Below are positions 25,284 through 38,584 of a stretch of DNA of 64,000 nt, in pieces. This DNA comes from Delphinapterus leucas (Eukaryota; Chordata; Mammalia; Artiodactyla; Monodontidae). The stretch is from positions 1,369,266 to 1,433,265 of the forward strand of contig NW_022098093.1 in assembly GCF_002288925.2 (NCBI RefSeq). The letters are read 5' to 3'. The notes under the pieces are model-generated. The model searched no databases. It worked only from the letters and a program-made list of their open reading frames with translations, and had not been told where the DNA came from. The position numbers were made by a program, and so were the translations under genes. Numbering within the stretch: the first letter of the stretch is position 1; every line of letters begins with the position of its first letter.

Positions 25284-25403
25284 GCACATTTGTTGTCCAA
25301 GTCACTGCGACTGACGCTGATGATCCAACGTACGGAAACAGTGCTAAAATTGTCTATAGCATCCTACAGGGGCAGCCCTATTTTTCAGTTGAATCAGAAA
25401 CAG
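25284..25403 (+). CDS. CDH6: CDH6 exon (120 nt): EC2 N-terminal half
   Basis: Acceptor CATTACAG, donor CAG/GTTAGA. The exon enters with two bases completing a glycine codon and leaves with the first base of another (phase 1 at both ends), so it joins its neighbours without shifting the frame. It encodes [20 protein letters not shown] and onward to FSVESET. The DADDP segment supplies calcium ligands at the EC1-EC2 junction. The length is the usual one for this exon. Confidence 0.93.
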
Positions 25404-27413
25404 GTTAGAATTCCTTTTTTATCTTCTTTTTACAATCTGTAATTTTAATTGACATGCTCAACTGAGCTAGCATAATTTTTAATAAAAATAATCAGTGTGA
25501 TTGAATTTTCTTAGATTCATCTCCCAAACACCAGTGATACACTTGTAAATATGACATCCAGGTCATCTTAAGCAAGAAATCTGACAATGGATCTTTCATC
25601 CACCATGTTTATTCAGAGGAGATTCAGAAAAATTACACATTGTTTTATTCTCTTTTCCAGTTTGAGATGAAGCTAAAAGGCCAACCCCTTCTGATAGCCA
25701 GCAGGGCTGTTTATACATATTCTGATTCTTCTTTTTCTAGTTATTTAGTAGGATTGCATCTCTCTCTACCCTGCTGGGAAGCTAGATGTAGCCATGTGAT
25801 TTATTTGGGCCAATAAAATGTAGCAGTGATACGAGTCATTTCCAAGCGAAACTTTTAGACCTGGTGCACAATCCACCATGTTCCCTTCCTCTTGCCACAG
25901 TGATTATGGATGGAAACCAGTATCGAGTGGGTCTCCAGCCTGAATGTCTAAGGGTTTTCATGAGCAGAGCTTCTTACTGGCCTGCACAGAGCACTACAGT
26001 TCTGTTAAACCACTGAAATTTTTCTTTTGTTGTCACGTTGTCTAGCTTATCCTAACTGCTACTGCCCTAAAAAACAAAATGGATTGCCTTAATGGAATCC
26101 TTTTTCAACATCTCATTTTTCTGCACTATCTCCACAGAGTAGCATACTATCTTATGATGAACTATTTTTTAATAAATATCACTTGTATAGTAAATTCTAC
26201 ACATATTTTTGCTGTCATAATAGGAGTAGAGTTCCTTTTATACGATTTTTAAGCATCCATTATTGTTAGTAGAAATCAAAACCTTTCTAGGTTACTACAT
26301 CCAGTTGGAAATCGATGTAAGAGGTGCCATGAACTTAGAAAGAATCCCAAGGAAAAAGAAAATGTTGAGTTTAAAAACAATGAGGATGAAAAATTAGAAT
26401 TATTCAACCTAAAGGACAGAAGGCTAACGTGACCTCCTGTGTTTAAATAGAGAAGTACTATTATCTGGAGAACAGAAAGCAGCTTCACTTTCACTGAAGC
26501 CAGCACTGCAGGAATGAAATTGAGGTATTCATTCCTACCTGTTGTCTGAGGTATTCTTGTTAAAAATAAAAAAAGGTATTTTCAGCTTCACTAGTCATTA
26601 AAGCACGGAATGTGCCACCTGAGAAGGTTATAAAGCCTTCTCCAGTGATTTTTGAAAGAATGCTGCTAATTGAAGCATAAGCCTTACATAGAAATTAGAC
26701 AAACTTTTAGAAGTTCTTTAAACTAATTATTTTATAAACATCTAACAACAGAGATAAATTTTGCCTAACTGAAGAATGTTGGTCACTGCTGGGACCTGTT
26801 GAACTAAAGTTCACGTCAGCTTTAGGGAAAAAATTCTCTAGGATCATACAAGATGATCATTATGAGACAACTGATGCTGTGTTTTTATAAGACCACAGTT
26901 TTGTGGTTTAGAAGATCCTCAGAGCATTCATTATGGTGGGTATATTTGATGAGGAATTAGTTAATTCGGTAATGTGAAACTCAGGAGTCAGTTCAAGTAT
27001 ATATGACTTTATTAATTTCCTCATAATGCACCTAGTGTCCTTTATCAAGCAGCTACAGTAGTTTAGCACTGTGCCACACGCCAAGTTATATTTTGCTGTG
27101 TCATCTTATAACACTTAATATTTAAGCCACCTACAGTCTGCACTATTGCAGGATGTGACTTGTACTTGTTTTCATTCTCCTTGCATTATAGGTGTATTTT
27201 TTTTAACGTATCTATGTACCTACCTCCCCTATGTGGGTTTAATTTCCTTCAGTACGAAGCCTACCTATAATCAATCATCTTTACGGTCACCCATGACATC
27301 TGCACAGTGTTATGCATATCGTGGGTGACGATCTATGTTTGTCTGCATAAATAAATGATTTTGTAAAGTATTTTTAATATACCCCTTTCCATTTCTGAAC
27401 TTCATATCCATAG
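25404..27413 (+). other. CDH6: CDH6 intron (2010 bp)
   Basis: GT-AG intron. It holds an LTR-like fragment; the section from 26.08 kb to the acceptor has no element I could name. Confidence 0.85.
25730..26070 (+). repeat. MLT1-like LTR fragment (ERVL-MaLR)
   Basis: The text 'ttatttgggccaataaaatg', 'aaaccactgaaatttttc' and the end 'agcttatcctaactgctac' resemble the 3' half of an MLT1-type LTR. No retroviral coding sequence is present. Confidence 0.5.
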
Positions 27414-27581
27414 GTATCATCAAGACAGCCTTGCTCAACATGGATCGTGAAAACAGGGAGCAGTACCAAGTGGTGATTCAAGCCAAGGATATGGGTGGAC
27501 AGATGGGGGGATTGTCTGGGACCACCACAGTGAACATCACGCTGACGGATGTCAATGACAACCCTCCCCGGTTTCCCCAGA
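27414..27581 (+). CDS. CDH6: CDH6 exon (168 nt): EC2 C-terminal half and EC2-EC3 linker
   Basis: Acceptor CCATAG, donor A/GTAGGA. It encodes [20 protein letters not shown], then [20 protein letters not shown], ending at the linker [14 protein letters not shown] and DVNDN bind calcium. NIT is a potential N-glycosylation site. Phase 1 at both ends. Confidence 0.93.
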
Positions 27582-29736
27582 GTAGGAACATTTGATTGAA
27601 TGAGTGTATTCAGTGCACTTTTGTAAAACTGTAACTTTAAGAATGATATTTATTTCCCATTATTCTTATTAATTGCCAAAGTTAGTGAACTTAGTAAGAA
27701 CTGGCACATTTATTAAAATGAGTTGACAACACTGATGCTCAGTAGATGTGAACATTTATTGGTAATTAGCTGAGCGATGGTCTGATATGGCTGTTATTAT
27801 AAAAGCAACATCATTGTTTTATTTTTCCTTATTAATAAGACCACCACAGGCATAAATATGCTTGTGCAGAACATATGTATACAAGCATGCTGCTATTTGT
27901 TAGGAAAAATTTGACTTTATATTTTGTGAATTTAATCAGGCATGTAATCTCCCTTAAGTCCTCACGAGGCTTTGCAAGAGGAGGATTTATCATTTTACTG
28001 TTTCTAAAAATACAACTGTGGAAATAACTATTTACTTAATCCATTTGTAATCATAAATAGTTTTCTACATTATGGTTAATTGAGATACCAAAAGTCATCT
28101 CTAAAATCTTTAACGCTCATGATTAGGTAAGAAGGAAGATAAAGGAGAAACCAGCATTCATAAATGCCCACTCTGTCTCAAGCAGTACACTTGACCCTTT
28201 CACTTAGAGACCTCAAGTAGGTACTGGTTTTAATGTCATTTTTCTTCCAGGATCAAAATTCCTTTCTGACTATGATTTCCTAAGAAAACTACCTGAATCC
28301 TGTCTTCCAGGAGAAAACAGCTGCCATCATTAAGTAGAAAACCCACTTACTCAAGCGTGGCCCTTTTGTAAAGCTGGTCAGCTAATAAGGGCTTCTTTTA
28401 TAATGGAGATACACACAGATCAACAGGAAATAGTTTTATCTTGTTTACTTTTTTCAAGTATTTTAATCACAGTTAAATGCAAAAACAGAATAGCTAACTA
28501 ATTTCTGATTTAACGGGGAGAAGAAAGGTTTTATGAACGCTAAAACATCCCCCACAGAGGCCTGAAATGAAAATATCAGAATCACCAGCACATTTCCCAG
28601 AAACCTCCTTTTCCATATGGGGATGTCCTGGGGAAGGATAACAGAAGGATTACCCATACCATGGGACCTTCCCCCTCTGTGCTCTCTCCTTGAATAAATA
28701 GACTGTGATCATTACTGCGTAATGTCCCGAGGCAATGGACCGGAGAATATAGAAAGGGGCTGGAGGCACCCAAAAGGGAAGTGGAATACACTAGAGAAAA
28801 ACTTGGCATGTTTTATCATTTTACCAAGGATGAGCTCAATCAATACTTAGTGGATTAAATATTGTTGAAGGACTATATTTTAGTAGTGTCATAGTCTACA
28901 AATTTTTTTTCCAAAGCAATTTGTGTAAATAGTTGGCAAAATGTAATGGGTGAGAATAGAATAAGTTTTGTTTTTACTATTTGTCTGTTCCTAAGTGCAT
29001 GCTGGCCTGACAGATCTAATTGAAACTCACATGTACTCTCCTTCAACGTCTTTTCCAACATGAGAAAAGTATATGTCTAGCTTTTAAATTAGTAATATAA
29101 GAATGGGAGAAATCTATGCATAGAAAAAACACTAGTAAAATTTAAAGGAAGAAATTAGTCAAAATTAGAAAAAACTAAGAGATTTTTTCTCAATGTATTT
29201 ATCTATATCCCTAACTGCAACTAGACCAGCTTCATGTAGGAGTGAAGGAATCTCTACTTGGATACATTCTGGAAGTGCTGTAATTTGTTTTCACCTTCAG
29301 TTATTATTAGCAATGACAGAAAGAGCTCTTTTAAAGAACACCTAGTAATTGGCTTAAAGTCACAGTTCAGGTTAAATTCTTTTTTATTCTTTCTGCTAGA
29401 TTACATTAACAGGGGTCTTTGCAACCTTCTGCGCCCTCCTTTCACAGTTCAGACTTTCTCACAATCACACCATAAACTTGGAAGCCTACTTACAGGACAA
29501 GAAAAGTGTTTTCCCTTTGCCACGAGACAGGTCATGAAATAGAAGAAATATTCTTAACAATCATGAAAGGAAAAACGTTAAGGAGACTAGGGCACCATTA
29601 ATTATTTTAAGGAAAGCACAAATCTGCCTGCATCCATGGTAATGTGTGAACGAACTGCTGGAAAATGGGTTTTGTTTTTAGTATGATGGAGTGTAATTAG
29701 TCTATGTTTGACTTATTTCTGTCTGGTGATTAACAG
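27582..29736 (+). other. CDH6: CDH6 intron (2155 bp)
   Basis: GT-AG intron (GTAGGA to TAACAG), AT-rich, with no confidently recognised repeat or gene. Confidence 0.8.
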
Positions 29737-29924
29737 GTACATACCAGTTTAAAACCCCTGAATCATCTCCGCCGGGTACACCAGTTGGCAGGATCAAAGC
29801 CAGTGACGCTGACCTGGGAGAAAATGCGGCAATTGAGTACAGCATTACAGAGGGAGAGGGGCTGGACATGTTTGATGTCATCACCGATCAGGAAACCCAG
29901 GAAGGGATTATAACTGTCAAAAAG
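29737..29924 (+). CDS. CDH6: CDH6 exon (188 nt): EC3 N-terminal part
   Basis: Acceptor TTAACAG, donor AAG/GTAATG. It encodes [20 protein letters not shown], then [20 protein letters not shown] and a stretch ending ITVKK. The DADLGENA calcium motif is present. It enters in phase 1 and leaves in phase 0. Confidence 0.93.
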
Positions 29925-30199
29925 GTAATGCATTTTTTAAAATACCACACAAACGAAGGCATTTACTTTTCTCTGGTCCCTAAGTAACTGGGGGCAATTA
30001 CATCTCACATGAACGTTCCTCTCAAGTCTTGTTTTATTAATTTTCTTTTTAAGACCTAGTCTAATTACATTGAGAGTTCTTTGGTTGGCTTTCAGGGGTC
30101 CTCAATAATCTTATACATTCATTAATTCCATACTTTCAATAAATTTTTATTAAAAACTTCCTAAGTAAATAAACAATATAAACAAATGATATACAAAAA

Positions 30200-30420
30200 A
30201 TACATGAAATAAATAATGTAAGTGAAGAATAAATTTAAAAATAGTTCCAGACACTGTTCTAGACACTGGAGGTGCAATAGTACATTCAACAGGATGGTCT
30301 CTCCTCTCAGGGAACTGCTCCCATGGACAAGGAAGCAAATAAACAAAGAAACATGTATAACTACAAACTCCGTTACGTGCTTTGAAGGAAGAGAATAATA
30401 CAAGCAGTGATAAAGATGGT
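30200..30420 (-). repeat. L2 LINE 3' end
   Basis: 'cagacactgttctagacact' followed by 'ggaactgctcccatgg' and 'gcaaataaacaaagaaac' resembles the antisense 3' end of L2. Confidence 0.6.
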
Positions 30421-31255
30421 TTGAATTAGAGAAGATATATAAAGACCACAAAAATAAAGTAGCAAAATTTCCTGCAAGCTCTTTAGCTACTTTTTGGAAC
30501 ACAATAATAAAGATTTTATATTCTAAATTCCTATTTTCCCCTATGTACTTATTCACTATTTAACCCCCAGAATTGTTTGGTACCACGGAGCAGTATACTA
30601 AAATATGGCAAAAATTAAAAACCAATAAACTGTGTGCTTCAAAGCTGAAAATAATATTAGTTTTGGTTACTTTTTTTAAAGATTTCACTTTTATCATGTA
30701 TGGTGTAATATTTTCTCTCTCCTGTCGCATATTGTTGTATTTGCTGGTAAATATAAGCGTAAGTAGACGTAAATAAGAAGAAAAATTTTTCCTCTTAAGC
30801 TTTGGATTACATGCCTTAATATCTGGAAACACAATAAAACATGTTTAAGTGACATTCAGATCAATGTTTTATACTATAATATAATTAGGAAGCCCCTTAG
30901 TGTGCATTAACCTTTTTAATATTCTTGGTGCCTTATCAGATTCAAACTGAAATTTTGCCTAGCCGACTAAATCACATTCACTAACGTCTTGATTAATTGT
31001 GTTTCTCGTGAGCCTTGTCATATTATCATCTAAAACTAAAAGTCAGCAACAAGCATTTGGGTTCACTATGTCTCCAGAAGCAGAAATACTTCTCCTAAAG
31101 ACCTCTGACAACAATGATCATTACTTTCTTTGGCAAGTAATTAGCCGAATGCCCTTATCAGGATATCACTTGGAATATTTTATCAACTCACGCCAAAAAA
31201 AAAACCCATTTATAATCTATTTTATCTGAATAAAGAACAGGGAATCATGCTGCAG

Positions 31256-31400
31256 ACCAGTGGTTCTCCATCCTGGCTGCACAGTAGAATCACTAGGGGA
31301 GGTGTTTAAAAGTATAGATTGCCATCCCCACCCCAGATATTCTGGTTTAATGGTCCAGGGTGGGGCTCAGATATTGGCAATTTTTTAAAATTAAAAAAAC
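31256..31400 (+). repeat. MER5A-like hAT fragment, split by a SINE
   Basis: Starts 'ccagtggttctccatcctgg' and continues through 'cagtagaatcactagggg' and 'ccagggtggggctcagatat'. The CHR-1 SINE that follows entered its distal part. Confidence 0.7.
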
Positions 31401-31517
31401 AAATTTTCGGCCGTACCACGCAGCATGTGGGACCTTAGTTCCCCGACCAGGGATCCAACCCACACCCCCTGCAGTGGAAGCGCAGAGTCTTAACCACTGG
31501 ACCGCCAGGGAAGTCCC
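31381..31517 (-). mobile_element. CHR-1-type SINE, short form, antisense to CDH6
   Basis: Reverse complement of the GGGACTTCCCTGGCGGTCCA SINE head (at the right, ending 31517), with a T-rich left end and a B-box-like 'gggatccaacccaca' segment. Imperfect flanking duplications (ttggcaa...ttttaa) lie at about 31374 and 31518. Confidence 0.85.
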
Positions 31518-31933
31518 TTGGCAAATTTTAAGCACTCATTAGCTGTTCAATTACAGCCAAATGTGACAACATCTGACACAGAAGGATCTACTACATATTT
31601 GCCAACCTGCCCCTGGCGAGGCTCCCTGTAGTCAAATATAAGGATTTTTTTTAAAGGGGGCCTGTTCTAGGTTCCCTCCTGCTTCTAGGTTCCCTCTCCT
31701 GCCCATCATAACTTGCACCCCTGGTGCGTGATTTCAGCCCACACTTCCATCAGGATTGTGTGGTATCTGAATTCCAATGTCTTTACCCAATATCACGCTG
31801 TGTAGTGATGTCTCAAAGCAATATGATCACTTTCATTTATCAGTGATTTGCACTAAAAATGGCTCATGCCTTGGCTTTCTGTGTCTTGGTTGCTTTAAAT
31901 ATGTCACTTCTTCCTCCCCGCACCCCCCGCAAG

Positions 31934-32187
31934 CTCTTGGACTTTGAAAAGAAGAAAGTGTACAGCCTCAAAGTGGAAGCGTCCAACCCTCACATTGAAC
32001 CCCGCTTTCTCTACCTGGGTCCATTCAAAGATTCAGCCACAGTTAAAATTATGGTGGAAGATGTAGACGAGCCCCCTGTCTTCAGCAAACTGGCCTACAT
32101 CCTACAAATAAGAGAAGATGCTCAGATAAATACGACAATAGGCTCAGTCACAGCCCAAGATCCAGATGCTGCCCGAAATCCTGTCAA
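31934..32187 (+). CDS. CDH6: CDH6 exon (254 nt): EC3 end, EC3-EC4 linker, EC4 start
   Basis: Acceptor CCCGCAAG, donor AA/GTAAGC. It encodes LLDFEKKKVYSLKVEASNPH, then FLYLGPFKDSATV, the linker DVDEPPVF and EC4 up to TAQDPDAARNPV. LDFEKK, DVDEPP and DPDAARNP are the calcium-binding segments; DVDEP in place of DxNDN is normal at this linker in type II cadherins. NTT is a possible glycosylation site. It enters in phase 0 and leaves two bases into a lysine codon. Confidence 0.94.
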
Positions 32188-33029
32188 GTAAGCACACTTC
32201 TGTGACATGTCTCTTCCATAAGTTTGTTGATTTATATTCAAATATTCACTTGTAAGTTGGAAAAGAGGAATCCCGTTTTTCCAATTAGTTTTGTCTTCCT
32301 GAAAAACTACTTTAAAGTACCTTTACTAACTCTGCTCTCCTTGCTCATCATAAAATATGATTTTAGCAACGATGTAAACCTAAAAAACTCAAAATTTGGG
32401 GTGAAAAAACATAAAATGAGCTATAAGGAGGTTACTGCTTACATGGAAGTGGTACAAGGTAATGCAGCTGAATGGTCTGGGATTTTTTTTTTTTTTTTTT
32501 TTTAGGTCTTAGATTTGTCAGAGATTGGTATGGAACGGAGAAAGCATTTTTAACAAACAAGGCGCTGTGCTTGAAAGTCAGTTTTTCAAGCGTGGAAGAA
32601 CCCACCATGTAACACTTACAGGCAGAATTATGCTCCATTTGGATGCATAATTTTTTTCTGTTGCAGACATGGATAAAAACAAGCACTGTTTCATGATATA
32701 CGTCTGTGAAATCCTGGGGAAATTAAATTAATAGAGCTGAATCCAAATATATACTATGTAAGCAAGCTCTATTTTCCCTGTACTTTCCTTACACCTTCGT
32801 TGTAAATCATGTTGTAAGAAAGCCTCATTGCCCTTTGAGACCACCACTGCTTAAGCGTTCTAGAATCTTATCATGAAAGCACTGGAGTCAACAACTTTGA
32901 GCCTTTACCAGTAGCTTAGTTGACTAGATGAGAAAAGTGCTAAACCAGAATATTATTGTGTAAATTATTCCTCATGAAGAAAATAAGCAGACTGAGAAGC
33001 TGTACCTGTGAGTCTACAGATCTATTCTG

Positions 33030-33720
33030 ATCAGGGCACTTGCCCTGTGCCAGGCATGTTCTAGGCACTAGAGATATGACAGAGAACAGTACCAAGTCCT
33101 GATCTCATGGAGCTTACATTCTAATTGGGGAAGAAAGAAATAAGCAAATGATAAATATATGCTATGTCAGGTGAAACTAAATTGTAAGCAGTAAAATAAG
33201 ACAGAGTATAGAAAACAAAGGGTATCTGGGGTACTATTTTAGATAGTGTGGTCAGGCTTGGCCTTGTTGGAAATCATCTGAGTAAAGATTTGAATGAAAT
33301 GAAGGGATGAACCACACTGCTCTCTGGGGGAGGAACATGCCAACAAGAGGGGAAAGCAAGGGTAAGGTCTGATATCAGAGCTTGCTTGGCAGGTAGGAGT
33401 AGAGGCCTCTGCAGCTGAGAGAGGGACGCAGGCTGGGAGTGGCACGGTATGAGGCGACAGGGAGGTTTGGTAGGTGGTGAGTGAAGCAGGGCCTACTGGG
33501 GTTTGTAGGCGCTGGTAACCACTGGATTTTATTCTGATTGAGGTAAGAAGCCGCTGGAGGGCTTTGGGTAGAAAAGTTAACTAATCCAAAACTACTCTCT
33601 AAGAGGACCACATTGGCTGCTGCATGAAGAATACTATTGCAGATGAAAGAGTCTGAGGCTCCAAGGCAGTCGTTTTCCAACTTTTTAGCCATTGAGCCCT
33701 TGAGTTCAACTTTTTAGCCA
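33030..33720 (-). repeat. L2 LINE fossil with traces of ORF2
   Basis: Antisense L2: 'tgtgccaggcatgttctagg', 'tcatggagcttacattctaa' and 'gaagccgctggagggcttt'. On the minus strand 33692-33375 a decayed frame resembles the C-terminal part of L2 ORF2. Confidence 0.75.
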
Positions 33721-36289
33721 CTGAGTTCAAATGAAACCTCATGGCAAGTCCCACATCTAAGAGTCAAAAATGCCTGGCTTATTTTCAGGGAATAACTTTA
33801 AATCTTTGGGAAAACAGACTCTGTTGTCTTATCATTCTACTGGAATACCTGTAGGCTCCTTAAATTGGATGATGGGCAACCCAAAGCAGCCACATGAGAG
33901 CCCCATGGGTCAAGTGTTCCTCTCTATACATTTAACATTATTAATAAGGAAAAATGAATGACGGCCTCTGCTCCTACAACACAAATAATCTTAAGTACTT
34001 TCCCAACGTGCAGAGTTCATTCTACTGCATAAGACAAAAATCTTAGCAGGTCAACATCAAGACCAATTTAAAAGTGCTAATGCTGGAAGTTTATAAATAT
34101 GAGCTTCGGTTACCTCTTTGATCAGTCAACATGCTTTTAATTGAGAGAGATAATGTCTTCTGGAAATGTAGGCTTCATTTTTATGTCTGTTTTACTTTTT
34201 ATACCAAATACCACTTTTACCCATTGCAATTATATTATGTTTTATTACAGGAAGTAGTTAGCTTGTCAGATTAGGCTGGCTGTCAGCTAATTTTAAAGTT
34301 TTTTCTGCCAGCCTTCCCTTGGTACATATGGATTTCATATATAGATATAGCTTCGAGGATAAAAATACACATAGATATATTGGTATATAGATGCATATTC
34401 CAGTGGGTTTTTTTATAGGATAAACTGATTCTTATATTCGGAAATTACAACCACACATAGTTTTTGGTTATGCAAGACATAAATATTGCACAAGTAAGTG
34501 CTAGACCCAACGTTAGGTGCATAATTAAGACTGGAGAATTCTTCCCCCAAACAATGATTTATCATTATGTAAGCACAAATCTTTAATTCTTTAATCACAT
34601 AAAATAATTTTCTTCCAACAACTTCATATCACAAATGTCCTTTGATTTCCATGGAAGTCTTATAAAATGTCACTCTGAATACTTATTATGAAAAATTCAC
34701 ATGCAAACACATTTTCTTTTCCTGACCCACAAATCTCCCTTCAGGATACATGAGAAGACAAATTATTGAATCACAGAATACAGTAAAGTTCTATGGAATA
34801 AAACGAGGTACCTAGCAGAATGATCTGCTATAATCATGATGAGATTGGTTACCTTTTTCCTTATCAGTTATTAATGTGACTAGACAGTAAATTTCTGGAT
34901 ATAAATAGAAATTACTTTGGAAAGAAAAACAACAAACAAATGAGGCCTGTGTGCCTCAAATGAGATATCTTTCCTAAACAATGTAGACACTTTAGGTTTT
35001 CTATTAATTTTTAAATCCCCAATTAAGGAAAGAAAATAATACACAATTATGGTATTTCCTAAACAGTCCTCTCTCTTTAAAATCAAAAGCCACCTTCAAG
35101 TAAAAATTCCTCACCCCTTACCCTTTATTTCAAGGCTTGATTGGAAAATACGATTACTTGTAAAACTTAAAACTATAGCAGGAAGAAAAGAGGCAAAGAG
35201 CAAGAAAAGATTATTGCTGTGTATAATTGTTAACAGCTTATAAAGGCAATAAGCATCAAGTCTTAAACGTGACATTTTTCATGAAAGAAAAAAATATATT
35301 TGTAGAAAATTATTAAATTCCTTACAAAGGCTATGAATACTGAGATTTCCTTTTTGGTAATTACGTCCTATAAATATTTATCATTCTCAAAAATGAAGAA
35401 AGGTGATCAAGCAAGTTCAATGCAATTGGCTAAATTCTTAATAAATGTTGATTCATGACATAAATGGCAAAACAGTAGCTATTTCATCTGTTTCAAACCT
35501 TTTGATAATAAAACACTAGACTTATGTAAACTGAAACTAAAATTCCATCCTGACATATATGTATCCATTGTGAACTTCATTAATTCTCTTTAAAATCAAG
35601 TTTAAATAGCCTACAATAATGGAATATATATTTTTTAGACACCTGCTAGATGACAAAAATAGATTTTATTAAGATAACATTGTTTATTATAATTCACTAG
35701 TAGTACTTTAAAACAAAATAATTAGTTGAAATAGAATCTTGGAACATGATACACTATTTGCAAGTTAGCAACAAGAGTTTTTTTAAAAAGCATTCATAAT
35801 ACTTCCACATGTGTATGACTAGGTAGGACATTTACTTAAAATATATTTCTACTGAGTTGACATTTTAAAATCTCCTATCATGATGTACATTTTGAGAATT
35901 CAGCTGAAATAGGCAATTTTTTGTTCATAATGGCCTTCGCATATCAACTTTCTTCTGAGTTTTCTCTTTAATGCTCCCCCCATAAAACAGGGTGTATACA
36001 TATTTTCCCCTTACATATGACTATTCCAGACACTAGTAATAAATTTATAAAGAAGATAACATTTCTCAAAATCTACTACTCTTTCATCAATTTCAGCGTT
36101 GAAGACTTTGTCCTGTTTTGGTTTCTAAAGCACCTCTTGGTTTTCTTTGAATTCTCCAAACTCTCCTTTTTAAAGATTTATCAAATTCCTACTCTACTCT
36201 GGGCACTGTTCTAGTCCCTGTGGGTGTCCATTCTCCCGTTCATCCTTTAAGCAACTCCATTCTTTGCATTTTTCCCGTTCTCTTCCTAG

Positions 36290-36700
36290 AGTGTTGAATA
36301 GGAAATCTAGATTGTCAGTCTGGATGTTTATCTTGAGCTTCCTGAACGTTCCTCAGGCACCTCAGCCTCAACATATCAAAACTGGAACTTACGATCTTCC
36401 CCAAATCCTGTTCTTCACTCCTATCATTTGTGACAGCACCGTCCAACCGTTCTCCACAATTCAGCCAGTGATCTTTGTTAAGCATGAGTTAGATGGTGGC
36501 ACTCCTCTGCTTAAAATCCATTGGAAGATCCACATCAAGTTCAAATAAACTCCAACTCCTCCCCACAGCCAGCCCATCCTTCTGCAGTCCCGACTGTGGA
36601 TCTCTCCACAAGCTCATCTGCTATTTCCCTCTCCAGATTCACTAACCTCAGCCACACTAACCACCTTTTGCTTTTTCAACATAACGATTTTTTAAATAAA
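36290..36700 (+). repeat. L2 LINE fragment, sense
   Basis: 'ggcactcctctgcttaaaat', 'ccattggaagatccac' and 'caaataaactccaactcct' follow the L2 ORF2 3' end and 3'UTR in order. Confidence 0.7.
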
Positions 36701-36736
36701 ATGGATAATAGAAAAGTAGCCAATAACCTTACTTAT

Positions 36737-36758
36737 GCACACACACACACACACACAT
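36737..36758 (+). repeat. (CA)n microsatellite
   Basis: About eleven CA dinucleotides. Confidence 0.9.
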
Positions 36759-37078
36759 TAAAGTCCTAACCAAATGTCTAAAAACTTAAGTTAAAATGTA
36801 ACAATTACTATATAAACTTGATCTAAATTACATTTTTTAAAATGAAACTTTAGTAATGATACTCAGAATCGTGCAACTTGTCTAGTGCGTGTACTATTAA
36901 GACCGCAATTGTAAAGAAACAATTTATCAGAATATTTTGCTTAATATTAAGTTACCGATATTCAAATACGTGCTACAGGTAGAAAAAAATTCACGTAACA
37001 GATTTTCTGGGAATAGTTTTAGGATGCGAGAATAGCAAATCAAAGAAAACTTTTCTAAATTCTGCTCTGCATCGTCAG

Positions 37079-37215
37079 GTATTCTGTTGATCGACACACA
37101 GATATGGACAGAATATTCAACATCGATTCTGGAAATGGTTCAATTTTTACATCGAAACTTCTTGACCGAGAAACATTGCTGTGGCACAACATTACAGTGA
37201 TAGCAACAGAGATCA
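37079..37215 (+). CDS. CDH6: CDH6 exon (137 nt): EC4 middle
   Basis: Acceptor CGTCAG, donor TCA/GTAAGT. It encodes [20 protein letters not shown], then [20 protein letters not shown] and IATEI. LDRE is the EC4 calcium motif; NGS and NIT are potential glycosylation sites. One base completes the previous lysine and one base is left for the next asparagine. Confidence 0.93.
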
Positions 37216-38584
37216 GTAAGTCCACCCTTTTACCACTGCTGTCCCTGATTGACAGAGAGAGCATCTCCACAAGGGCTAGTGAAATGCGGCTGAAACTTGT
37301 CACCATGTATTGATGATCCCACTCGATACTTATTGAGGGAAAGAGCTCTGCAATGATGTGCACTAATGTTTCTTCTAGACACGTGTTGGTTTGTTCCTAA
37401 ATGCAGAAGCAACTGTGGAAGTTCTGCAGTTTGGGAACAATAAAACAGGAATGCATCTGTCAACCTAGGTTGAATTGGTACATGTTGGATTTGATTCCAA
37501 AAAGCTTATAAATCAGAACATTACAGAAGCAGCTAAAAGAAATGGGCTCACAGACGTTGTGTGTGTGTGGCCGGGAGGAGGGGGTGGAGATCAAGTATAT
37601 TCTAAAATGTAGGCATTGTTTAGAAATCTTCTGGATAGTCATCCTTTAGCTTTCTGCAGAATGTCTATTTCAAAATTGTTACAGAATTAAGAGATATAAA
37701 TTGTAACTTTTTCATGGTACACCAAAGTGACTAATACTAATCACCAATACTAATCAACACAATGTTTAGAATGAATCTTATGGCAGTCCCCGTGAAATTT
37801 AAGGCAGAGAAAAACAGGGCCAAAGGAATACTTCAAATAAAATGGTTATATACAGTGAAAACTGTATAATGTAAACACAATGTATAGACCTAAGTAGATG
37901 AAAGGAAAAGGATCTTTAAAATAACATTGAAATGTTTGAAAACAGGCTTCTAAATTATAGCTCATTTTTTAGTTTTTGTTTTTGATTTTAAAAGTTCAAA
38001 CATTTTTAGCTCAGTGGGGTATCTAGTGTGAAACACTCCATATCAGATGGTATAATACAGTAATATTCTTTGTCAACATAACTCATGAGATTTGAAGTGA
38101 CTGAAAGATATTGACTAGAGTAACAACCAACGTGGACAAAATGAAGCATTGCTTTCTGATAGTGATAAGAACTCCTCATTATAAATTTGTTAGGTAGGAA
38201 TTTGATTTTCAGAATTTATGTGGACTAATGTGGATACCAATGACTGAGAATACTTCAAGCTTTAAAATTACAAAATTATTTCCCACTGAAAAGATCATTT
38301 TTTATAACATCATGAAATTTTATTTTTTACTGAAGTAGTCATCTCGTGTGTATTTTAAACTTTGTACCTAAATATTTCTGTTTTTAAGATTTAATGTTTC
38401 TATGATATCTTTGAAAGTACTAGTGATAAAGATCTTTTAAAACTTCATCTTCTGCAGTTCTAACTTGGGAAGAATAATGTGAGCAAAATTTTAGATGCAA
38501 AGGAACCTAAGAATCTTATTGTCCAAACTTCTTAACTACCTTTGATGCCAAGAGCCAAGAGCTTGTATTAAACCAACTCTCTCC

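Larger units (their letters stand above)
29925..31933 (+). other. CDH6: CDH6 intron (2009 bp)
   Basis: GT-AG intron with old L2 and MER5A fragments and a nested CHR-1 SINE; otherwise unrecognised AT-rich DNA. The acceptor has a strong pyrimidine tract (ttcttcctccccgcacccc). Confidence 0.85.
32188..37078 (+). other. CDH6: CDH6 intron (4891 bp)
   Basis: GT-AG intron (GTAAGC to GTCAG). It holds two L2 fragments, a T-run at 32485-32504 and a CA repeat. The sections 32.2-33.0 kb and 33.7-36.3 kb are AT-rich without recognised elements. Confidence 0.85.
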
